This document shows positions 7,051 to 13,321 of a DNA stretch of 13,321 bases, one piece after another. Each line of letters opens with the position of its first letter. Position 1 is the stretch's first letter. Under the pieces are notes generated by a model. That model had not been told where the DNA came from. It ran no database searches and saw only the letters and a program-made list of their open reading frames with translations. Both the position numbers and the translations under genes were made by a program. Source of the stretch: JBJHDF01 sp050486405 (GTDB lineage: Bacteria > Pseudomonadota > Gammaproteobacteria > Pseudomonadales > Cellvibrionaceae); NCBI GenBank assembly GCA_050486405.1, contig JBJHDF010000048.1, positions 1 through 13,321 of the forward strand, in the 5' to 3' direction.

Positions 7051-8435
7051 CGCTACTGGCCAGGCGATTCCGCTCTCTCACCGCCCGGCTGCTCCTCGCC
7101 TCAGCGCTGCTGCTGCCACTGTTTCTTGGGGTCACCGGCGTCATTCTCGACAGCGCCTTCCAGCGCAGTCTCGACACCGCCGAAGCGCAGCGCCTTCAGG
7201 GGCAGCTGTTCCTGCTGTTCAGCGTTGCCGATATCCCGGCAGAAGGGGAAAGCCCCGGCCAACTCACTATGCCGGCGGTCCTGATGGAGCCGGGTTTCGA
7301 ACGCCTCAACTCCGGGCTCTACGCCTTTATCTACGGCGGCGACGGCGAACTGCTCTGGCGCTCCAACTCGGCCGCGCTGCTGGCCGCACCCACCCTGGAG
7401 CAACTGGCACCAGTACGTACCACGGGCGAGTTGGTCCTGGGTACGCTGCGCCTCGACGGCACACGATATGTGAGCGCTCACTATGACGTCATCTGGGAAG
7501 ACGAACTGGACAACGAGCACCCACTGCGCTTTGCCCTGTTGCAGGACCGCGTGCCCTACCGGGCCGAACTGGCTGCCTACCGGACCCAACTCTGGCGCTG
7601 GCTGGGCGCGGTGGCGCTGTTGTTGCTGCTGACCCAGGCCGCCATCCTGCGCTGGGGGCTGCGCCCACTGGGACAACTGGCGGAGGCACTCAAGGCCATG
7701 GAGCGCGGTGACACCCGGGACATTGCCGGCGAGCACCCCCGGGAACTGCAGCAGGTGGTGGACAACCTGAACCAGGTGTTGGCGCGCGAACAGGCTCTGC
7801 GCCAGCGCTACCGCAACAGCCTGGGCGACCTGGCCCACAGCCTGAAAACACCACTGGCGGTACTCCAGGGCAAACTGCAGGAAGCGGACGACGATCTGCC
7901 CCAGGTGCTGGCCGAACAACTGGCGCGTATGAACCAAGTGGTGCACTACCAGTTGCAGCGCCCCCTGTCCGATCATCAATCCGGCCAGCACCGTCGGGCG
8001 CCGGTGGTGGCGGCCACCCAGCGACTGATTTCGGCGCTGCAGAAAGTCTACCGCGACAAGCCCATGGCAATCAGCACCGATTTGGCGCCGGACGCCGAAT
8101 TCGCCGGCGACGACCAGGACCTGCTGGAACTGCTGGGCAATCTGCTGGACAACGCCTTCAAGTACGGCCGCAGGCAAATTTCGGTGCAGGTGCGGCGACA
8201 AAATGATCAACTGCGCATCGACGTGGACGACGACGGTCCCGGCGTACCCGCAGACCAGCGCCAGCGCATTCTGCAACGCGGTCAGCGCCTGGACACGGCA
8301 CAGCCGGGCCAGGGCATTGGTCTGGCGGTATGCGCCGACATCGTTCACAGCTACGAGGGTGCGCTCCAGATTTCCGACAGTCCCCTGGGGGGCGCCCGCT
8401 TCCGGGTACTGTTGCCCGCTCCGCCGCGCGCCTGA
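7047..8435 (+). CDS. PhoQ-like sensor histidine kinase
   Basis: This is a 462-residue inner-membrane kinase. TM1 is about 11-34, a periplasmic sensor of about 150 residues follows, TM2 is about 184-202, then a HAMP-like linker (RPLGQLAEALKAME) to about 250. The H-box is DLAHSLKTPLAVL with H264, a wording characteristic of PhoQ-type kinases. The N-box is LLGNLLDNAFKYG (N369), the G1 box DVDDDGPGVP (392-401), and the G2 box GQGIGLAV (421-428). The ATPase parts are complete. The periplasmic domain has an acidic run EDELDNE at 151-157, at nearly the same place as the acidic patch by which E. coli PhoQ senses divalent cations and cationic peptides. The start is GTG at 7047, overlapping the regulator's TGA (GTGA). 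The ligand is not proven; cations or envelope-damaging peptides are the first candidates. Confidence 0.92.
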   Translation: MTLLARRFRSLTARLLLASALLLPLFLGVTGVILDSAFQRSLDTAEAQRLQGQLFLLFSVADIPAEGESPGQLTMPAVLMEPGFERLNSGLYAFIYGGDGELLWRSNSAALLAAPTLEQLAPVRTTGELVLGTLRLDGTRYVSAHYDVIWEDELDNEHPLRFALLQDRVPYRAELAAYRTQLWRWLGAVALLLLLTQAAILRWGLRPLGQLAEALKAMERGDTRDIAGEHPRELQQVVDNLNQVLAREQALRQRYRNSLGDLAHSLKTPLAVLQGKLQEADDDLPQVLAEQLARMNQVVHYQLQRPLSDHQSGQHRRAPVVAATQRLISALQKVYRDKPMAISTDLAPDAEFAGDDQDLLELLGNLLDNAFKYGRRQISVQVRRQNDQLRIDVDDDGPGVPADQRQRILQRGQRLDTAQPGQGIGLAVCADIVHSYEGALQISDSPLGGARFRVLLPAPPRA

Positions 8436-8658
8436 CGCAGATTTTTCTGCCACCGAACGAAACCCGACCCGACCCCGTATTGTCGAATGGTTGGCCCGAA
8501 AGTTGCGGCGATAATGTCGAACAAAGTATTTCCTAGCCGGCTATGGAAAGTGGTCCGAGTGAAATATTTGTCGTAAATGCTTTATGTGGCCCTACCGGTG
8601 TCAAAATTGCGGCTATGCTTAGAGGTAAAAGCAGGCCTGTCTGATCAGGAGTTACTTC
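8436..8658 (+). other. Spacer between the sensor operon and the yeaG operon
   Basis: No gene is supported here. The stretch is more AT-rich than the flanking genes from about 8510 onward, holds the sigma-S-like element at 8612-8622, and shows short CGACC-type direct repeats near 8460. I see no strong terminator hairpin with a T-run, so some read-through from the kinase gene cannot be excluded. Confidence 0.5.
8612..8622 (+). promoter_or_regulatory. Sigma-S-like extended -10 element upstream of yeaG
   Basis: GCTATGCTTAG matches the sigma-S extended -10 consensus KCTAYRCTTAA at 10 of 11 positions. No good -35 hexamer lies 17 bp upstream, which sigma-S tolerates. Transcription would start near 8628 and leave a leader of about 30 nt before the ATG at 8659, containing a CAGGAG ribosome binding site. 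E. coli yeaGH is a known member of the sigma-S regulon, which agrees with this placement. No convincing rho-independent terminator lies between the kinase stop and this element. Confidence 0.6.
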
Positions 8659-10581
8659 ATGACCATCTTCAGTCACTACCGCGAGCGCTACACATCCACC
8701 CAACAGGAGGAATTGAGCATCCAGGAGTACCTGGAGCTGTGTAAAAAGGACGCCAGTGTTTACGCCACCGCCGCCGAGCGCATGGTCATGGCCATCGGCG
8801 AGCCGGAGCTGATCGATACTGCCAAAGACCCGCGCCTGAGCCGGATTTTCTCCAACAAGGTCATCAAGCGCTACGCCGCCTTTGAAGAGTTCTACGGCAT
8901 GGAAGAGGCCATCGAGCAGATCGTGTCCTTCTTTCGCCACGCCGCTCAGGGACTGGAGGAAAAGAAACAGATTCTCTATCTGTTGGGCCCGGTCGGTGGC
9001 GGCAAGTCCTCCCTGGCGGAGCGACTGAAACACCTGATGCAGCAGGTGCCCATCTATTGCCTGAAAGACTCCCCGGTGTTCGAGTCCCCCCTGGGCCTGT
9101 TCAACCCCGATGAGGACGGCACCATACTGGAGGAGGACTACGGTATACCCCGCCGCTACCTGAAGACCATCATGTCGCCCTGGGCGGTAAAACGCCTGCA
9201 CGACTACGGCGGCGATATCAGCCAGTTCAGGGTGGTCAAGGTCTATCCCTCCATTCTCGACCAGATCGCCATATCCAAAACCGAGCCCGGTGACGAAAAC
9301 AACCAGGACATCTCGTCGCTGGTGGGCAAGGTGGATATCCGCAAGCTGGAGGAATTCCCCCAGAACGACCCGGACGCCTACAGCTTCTCCGGCGGCCTGT
9401 GCCGCGCCAATCAGGGGCTGATGGAATTCGTGGAAATGTTCAAGGCGCCCATCAAGGTGCTGCACCCGCTGCTCACCGCCACCCAGGAGGGCAACTACAA
9501 CAGTACCGAAGGACTGAGTGCCATTCCCTTTGAAGGCATCATTCTCGCCCACTCCAACGAGTCCGAATGGCAGAGTTTCCGCAACAACAAGAACAACGAA
9601 GCCTTCCTGGACCGGGTATACATCGTCAAGGTGCCCTACTGCCTGCGCGTGTCCGAGGAGATCAAGATCTACGAAAAACTGTTGCAGAACAGCTCCCTGC
9701 ACCAGGCCCAGTGCGCACCGGACACCCTGCGCATGCTGGCCCAGTTCACCATACTCTCGCGCCTCAAGGAGCCGGAAAACTCCAACATCTATTCCAAGAT
9801 GCGCATCTACGATGGCGACAGCCTGAAAGACACAGATCCCAAGGCAAAATCCATTCAAGAGTACCGGGATACCGCCGGCGTGGACGAGGGCATGACCGGC
9901 CTGTCCACCCGTTTTGCCTTCAAGATTCTCTCCAGGGTTTTCAACTTCGACGCCACCGAGGTGGCCGCCAACCCGGTACACCTGCTCTATGTGCTGGAGC
10001 AACAGATCGAACAGGAGCAGTTCCCCGCAGAGACCCGGGAACGCTACCTGAATTTTATCAAGGAGTTCCTGGCCCCACGCTATGTCGACTTTATCGGCAA
10101 GGAAATCCAGACCGCCTACCTGGAATCCTACACCGAATACGGCCAGAACATTTTCGACCGCTACGTCACCTTTGCCGACTTCTGGATTCAGGATCAGGAG
10201 TACCGCGACCCGGACACCGGCGAGATTCTCAACCGCGCCGCCCTCAACGAGGAGCTGGAAAAAATCGAAAAGCCGGCGGGCATCAGCAACCCCAAGGATT
10301 TCCGCAACGAGATCGTCAACTTTGTGCTGCGCGCCCGCGCCAATAACCAGGGCCGCAACCCGGCCTGGAGCAGCTACGAGAAACTGCGCTCGGTGATCGA
10401 GAAGAAAATGTTCTCCAATACCGAGGACCTGCTGCCGGTGATCTCCTTCAACGCCAAGGCCTCGGCGGCGGACCAGAAGAAACACCAGGATTTTGTCGCG
10501 CGCATGGTGGAACGCGGCTACACCGAAAAACAGGTACGCCTGCTCTCCGAATGGTACCTGCGGGTCAGGAAGTCGCAGTAG
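8659..10581 (+). CDS. yeaG: PrkA family AAA+ ATPase / serine protein kinase YeaG
   Basis: This 640-residue cytoplasmic protein is the usual length for YeaG/PrkA (E. coli about 644). Its N-terminal PrkA AAA domain has Walker A GPVGGGKS at 110-117, a Walker B-like GLMEFVEMFK at 253-262, a sensor-1-like AHSNE at 297-301 and a basic LDRV at 317-320. The C-terminal PrkA domain, weakly kinase-like, fills about 400-640. The family was first described as a serine kinase in Bacillus; E. coli YeaG takes part in adaptation to nitrogen starvation and stationary phase. Whether kinase or AAA+ remodelling activity is the main function is not settled. CAGGAG lies 7 nt before the ATG. It is the first gene of a three-gene operon with yeaH (19-nt gap) and spoVR. 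Confidence 0.96.
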   Translation: MTIFSHYRERYTSTQQEELSIQEYLELCKKDASVYATAAERMVMAIGEPELIDTAKDPRLSRIFSNKVIKRYAAFEEFYGMEEAIEQIVSFFRHAAQGLEEKKQILYLLGPVGGGKSSLAERLKHLMQQVPIYCLKDSPVFESPLGLFNPDEDGTILEEDYGIPRRYLKTIMSPWAVKRLHDYGGDISQFRVVKVYPSILDQIAISKTEPGDENNQDISSLVGKVDIRKLEEFPQNDPDAYSFSGGLCRANQGLMEFVEMFKAPIKVLHPLLTATQEGNYNSTEGLSAIPFEGIILAHSNESEWQSFRNNKNNEAFLDRVYIVKVPYCLRVSEEIKIYEKLLQNSSLHQAQCAPDTLRMLAQFTILSRLKEPENSNIYSKMRIYDGDSLKDTDPKAKSIQEYRDTAGVDEGMTGLSTRFAFKILSRVFNFDATEVAANPVHLLYVLEQQIEQEQFPAETRERYLNFIKEFLAPRYVDFIGKEIQTAYLESYTEYGQNIFDRYVTFADFWIQDQEYRDPDTGEILNRAALNEELEKIEKPAGISNPKDFRNEIVNFVLRARANNQGRNPAWSSYEKLRSVIEKKMFSNTEDLLPVISFNAKASAADQKKHQDFVARMVERGYTEKQVRLLSEWYLRVRKSQ

Positions 10582-10600
10582 CGCACGCTCAGAGGCATCC

Positions 10601-11890
10601 ATGAATTATATTGTTGATCGTCGGCTTAATGCCAAAAACAAAAGCGCTGTCAACCGCCAGCGCTTTTTGCGGCGCTACCGGGAGCATATCAAAAAGGCCG
10701 TGTCCGACGCCGTCAACCGCCGCTCGATCACCGATATTGAGCAGGGAGAAAAAATCAGCATCCCCGCCCGGGACGTCAGCGAACCGATCTTTCATCACGG
10801 CCGTGGCGGCCAGGCGGAAGCCGTATTGCCGGGCAACAAGGAATTTGTCCGCGGCGACCGCATTCAGCGCCCGTCCGGCGGCGGCTCTGGCAGCGGTGGC
10901 TCCGGTGCCAGCGACCAGGGCGAAGGGGAGGACGAATTCGTTTTTCAGATTTCCCAGGCGGAATTTCTGGACTTCATGTTTGATGACCTCGCCCTGCCCA
11001 ACCTGGTCAAGCGGCAACTGATCGGCGACACCGAGTTTCAGCGCCACCGCGCCGGCATCAGCAACGAAGGCAACCCGGGGCAGATCAATATCGTGCGCTC
11101 GCTGCGCGCGGCCCACGCCCGGCGCATCGCCCTGACCGGCGGCAAGCGGCGCCAGCTGCGGGAACTGCAGGAGCAGTTGGCGGCCACCCAGGCCCAGCAT
11201 CCCACCCTGCGCGACGCCCGCAAAATTGCCGAACTCGAGGAGCAGATCGCCACACTGGAGGCACGTATCAAGCGGGTGCCCTGGCTGGATACTTTTGACC
11301 TCAAGTACAATCTGCACGCCAAACATCCGGTGCCGCGCTCCAAGGCAGTGATGTTTTGCCTGATGGACGTATCCGGCTCCATGACCCAGGCCACCAAGGA
11401 TATCGCCAAGCGATTTTTCATCCTGTTATATTTGTTTTTGCGCCGCAACTACGGCCACACCGAAGTGGTGTTCATTCGCCACCACACCAGCGCCAAGGAA
11501 GTGGACGAGGAGGAGTTTTTCTATTCGCGCGAGACCGGCGGCACCATTGTCTCCAGCGCACTGCGGCTGATGAACAGTATTATCGATGCCCGCTACCCGC
11601 CAGGCGAATGGAACATCTACGGCGCCCAGGCATCGGATGGTGACAACTGGAACGAGGATTCCAGCATCTGTCAGCAATTGCTCACCGAGGCCATACTGCC
11701 GCAAACCCAGTACTACTCTTACGTCGAGATCACCCAGCGGGAGCACCAGGCCCTATGGTTCGAGTACGAGCAGGTCAAGGCGCGCTTTCCCGACGTGTTT
11801 GCCATGGCGCAACTGACCGATGCCCGGGATATATACCCGGTATTTCGCAATCTGTTCCACAAAGACGCACAACAGGCCGCCGGCGCATGA
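10601..11890 (+). CDS. yeaH: YeaH/DUF444 family protein with vWA-like MIDAS motif
   Basis: At 429 residues it is close to E. coli YeaH (about 427). The start ATG at 10601 opens the family N-terminus MNYIVDRRLNAKNKS and has AGAGG 5 nt upstream. A Gly/Ser-rich low-complexity linker at about 90-110 separates a basic N-terminal part from the middle domain. Residues 180-226 are Leu/Glu/Arg-rich and probably a coiled coil. The C-terminal part resembles a von Willebrand A fold, with a metal-ion-dependent adhesion site made of D256-x-S258-x-S260 (DVSGSM), T315 (ETGGT) and D346 (ASDGD). vWA proteins often pair with AAA+ ATPases as substrate or partner adaptors, which fits its place beside YeaG. Its last bases overlap the spoVR start (ATGA). 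Its biochemical activity is unknown. Confidence 0.95.
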   Translation: MNYIVDRRLNAKNKSAVNRQRFLRRYREHIKKAVSDAVNRRSITDIEQGEKISIPARDVSEPIFHHGRGGQAEAVLPGNKEFVRGDRIQRPSGGGSGSGGSGASDQGEGEDEFVFQISQAEFLDFMFDDLALPNLVKRQLIGDTEFQRHRAGISNEGNPGQINIVRSLRAAHARRIALTGGKRRQLRELQEQLAATQAQHPTLRDARKIAELEEQIATLEARIKRVPWLDTFDLKYNLHAKHPVPRSKAVMFCLMDVSGSMTQATKDIAKRFFILLYLFLRRNYGHTEVVFIRHHTSAKEVDEEEFFYSRETGGTIVSSALRLMNSIIDARYPPGEWNIYGAQASDGDNWNEDSSICQQLLTEAILPQTQYYSYVEITQREHQALWFEYEQVKARFPDVFAMAQLTDARDIYPVFRNLFHKDAQQAAGA

Positions 11891-13321
11891 AAAAAGCAGC
11901 AGCACCCATCTCTACCGGGGCCGAATGGTCCTTTGAGCTGATCGACGCCTATGACAAGGCCATCGCCGAAATTGCCGCCGAATACGAGCTTGATACCTAC
12001 CCCAATCAGATCGAGGTGATCAGCTCGGAACAGATGATGGATGCCTACGCCGCTTCCGGCATGCCTCTGGGTTACCACCACTGGTCCTACGGCAAGCAGT
12101 TTCTCACAGTGGAGAACTCCTACAAGCGCGGGCAGATGGGACTGGCCTACGAGATCGTCATCAACTCCAACCCCTGCATCGCCTATCTCATGGAAGAAAA
12201 CACCATGACCATGCAGGCGCTGGTGATCGCCCACGCCAGCTACGGTCACAACTCGTTCTTCAAGGGAAACTATCTGTTCCGCACCTGGACCGATGCCTCT
12301 TCCATCATCGATTACTTTCTGTTCGCCAAGAACTACATTGCCCAGTGCGAGGAAAAGTACGGCGTCTCCGCTGTGGAAGAGATTCTCGATTCCTGCCACG
12401 CCCTGATGAACTATGGTGTCGATCGCTACAAGCGGCCTTCTCCCATTTCCGCCGCCGAAGAAAAACTGCGCCAGCAGGAGCGCGAAGAGCACCTGCAACG
12501 CCAGATCAACGATCTGTGGCGCACCATTCCCAAAAGCCCGGAAGGCAAGTCGCGCAAGAAGGCACCGCGTTTTCCCACCGAGCCCCAGGAAAACCTGCTG
12601 TACTTTATCGAGAAAAACGCACCGTTGCTGGAACCCTGGCAGCGGGAAGTAGTGCGCATCGTGCGCAAGGTAGCCCAGTATTTCTACCCGCAACGGCAAA
12701 CCCAGGTAATGAACGAAGGCTGGGCCTGCTTTTGGCACTACACCCTGCTCAACGAACTTTACGATCGCGGCCTGGTGACCGACGGCTTTATGCTGGAGTT
12801 TCTGCAATCCCACTCCAGCGTCATCTACCAGCCGCCTTACGACAGCCCCTACTACAGCGGCATCAATCCGTACACCCTGGGCTTCAATATCATGATGGAC
12901 ATTCGCCGCATCTGCGAAAATCCCACGGACGAGGACCACCAGTGGTTCCCCGATATCGCCGGCAGCCCCTGGCGCCCCGTGCTGGAGCACGCCATGCGCG
13001 ACTTCAAGGACGAGAGTTTTATCCTGCAGTTTCTGTCGCCGCGCGTGATTCGGGAATTGAAGCTGTTCGGCATTGTCGATGACGACCGGGAAGAGGAAAT
13101 CCTGGTACAGGCCATCCACGACGAAAGCGGTTACCGCGCTGTGCGCCAGGCCCTGGCCGGCATGTACAACCTGGGTAATCGCGAGCCCAATATCCAGGTG
13201 CACAGCGTCGACATCCGCGGCGACCGCTCCCTCACCCTGCACCACACCCGCCACGCCCGCAAGCCGCTGCACGAGCCCTCGGCCCAGGAGGTGTTGCGAC
13301 ATCTGCATCGGCTCTGGGGCT
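11887..13321 (+). CDS. spoVR: SpoVR family protein (cut by right edge)
   Basis: The frame is open from ATG at 11887 to the window end (478 codons plus one base); family members are about 500-510 residues (E. coli YcgB 510), so only about 30 residues are missing. Family motifs are clear: YHHWSYGK at 63-70, AHASYGHN at 115-122 and NEGWACFWHY at 276-285. All three are rich in His, Glu and Trp, and the His and Glu residues could form a metal site. A charged, probably helical stretch lies at about 190-225. SpoVR was named for a role in the Bacillus spore cortex, but the family is widespread in non-sporulating proteobacteria, where its function is not clear. The start overlaps the yeaH stop (ATGA) and has only a weak ribosome binding site, so translational coupling is likely. 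In E. coli the homologue ycgB lies apart from yeaGH; here the three form one operon. Confidence 0.95.
   Translation, partial: MKKAAAPISTGAEWSFELIDAYDKAIAEIAAEYELDTYPNQIEVISSEQMMDAYAASGMPLGYHHWSYGKQFLTVENSYKRGQMGLAYEIVINSNPCIAYLMEENTMTMQALVIAHASYGHNSFFKGNYLFRTWTDASSIIDYFLFAKNYIAQCEEKYGVSAVEEILDSCHALMNYGVDRYKRPSPISAAEEKLRQQEREEHLQRQINDLWRTIPKSPEGKSRKKAPRFPTEPQENLLYFIEKNAPLLEPWQREVVRIVRKVAQYFYPQRQTQVMNEGWACFWHYTLLNELYDRGLVTDGFMLEFLQSHSSVIYQPPYDSPYYSGINPYTLGFNIMMDIRRICENPTDEDHQWFPDIAGSPWRPVLEHAMRDFKDESFILQFLSPRVIRELKLFGIVDDDREEEILVQAIHDESGYRAVRQALAGMYNLGNREPNIQVHSVDIRGDRSLTLHHTRHARKPLHEPSAQEVLRHLHRLWG

Noticed and set aside
7101..8453. 450-codon minus-strand frame opposite the histidine kinase
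   Set aside because: Compositional shadow of the kinase; Gln/Val/His-rich with no motifs.
10493..10600. Longer in-frame start for yeaH at 10493
   Set aside because: It would overlap the end of yeaG. The start at 10601 matches the family N-terminus and length and has its own ribosome binding site.
8533..10602. Very long open frame (689 codons) on the minus strand opposite yeaG
   Set aside because: yeaG is a certain gene with all family motifs. The antisense frame gives Val/Leu/Gly/His-rich sequence without any domain and reflects strong C/G third-position bias.
11719..13308. 529-codon minus-strand frame opposite yeaH and spoVR
   Set aside because: Shadow of spoVR, whose conserved motifs are on the plus strand.

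Overview
The window looks like a chromosomal piece of a GC-rich gammaproteobacterium. The best guess is the Cellvibrionaceae or a related marine or polysaccharide-degrading group, but this rests on gene content and codon bias, not on a marker gene. The supporting signs are a PhoP/PhoQ-like two-component pair, a yeaG-yeaH-spoVR cluster, and a giant secreted protein that combines Ig-like repeats with an RHS domain.

Layout. (1) Positions 1-5138, minus strand: one uninterrupted reading frame of at least 1712 codons that leaves the window at position 1. It encodes an exported modular surface or secreted protein. In order it has a signal peptide, a beta-rich N-terminal domain, an acidic Asn/Asp/Glu linker, an unusual pair of hydrophobic segments, a jelly-roll-like module, a fibronectin type III module, nine cadherin/Ig-like (He_PIG type) repeats of about 90 residues, two more beta domains, and the conserved entry of an RHS/YD-repeat region. 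The C-terminal part, which would show whether it is a polymorphic toxin, lies outside the window. (2) Positions 5139-5487: a divergent intergenic region of about 350 bp. It has a perfect 9-bp inverted repeat, one arm of which overlaps the start codon of the giant gene. (3) Positions 5488-8435, plus strand: a tight four-gene operon encoding a glycine-zipper envelope protein, a PepSY protein, an OmpR/PhoP-class response regulator and a PhoQ-like histidine kinase. (4) Positions 8436-8658: a spacer with a good match to a sigma-S extended -10 element. (5) Positions 8659-13321, plus strand: yeaG (PrkA-type AAA+ protein), yeaH (DUF444, MIDAS/vWA-like) and spoVR, the last cut by the right edge. They are joined by a 19-nt gap and an ATGA overlap.

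How the parts fit. The four-gene operon reads as an envelope-sensing unit: a lipid-exposed or outer-membrane-associated glycine-zipper protein and a periplasmic PepSY protein are co-expressed with a sensor that has a PhoQ-like acidic periplasmic cluster. The yeaG-yeaH-spoVR operon is a widely conserved stationary-phase/starvation module whose molecular job is poorly defined; the sigma-S-like promoter fits that role. The giant protein is the accessory element. Its first part looks like a complete sorted surface protein fused in frame to a second exported protein that starts with its own signal-peptide-like sequence. This is the most unusual thing in the window. No tRNA, rRNA, CRISPR array or insertion sequence was seen.
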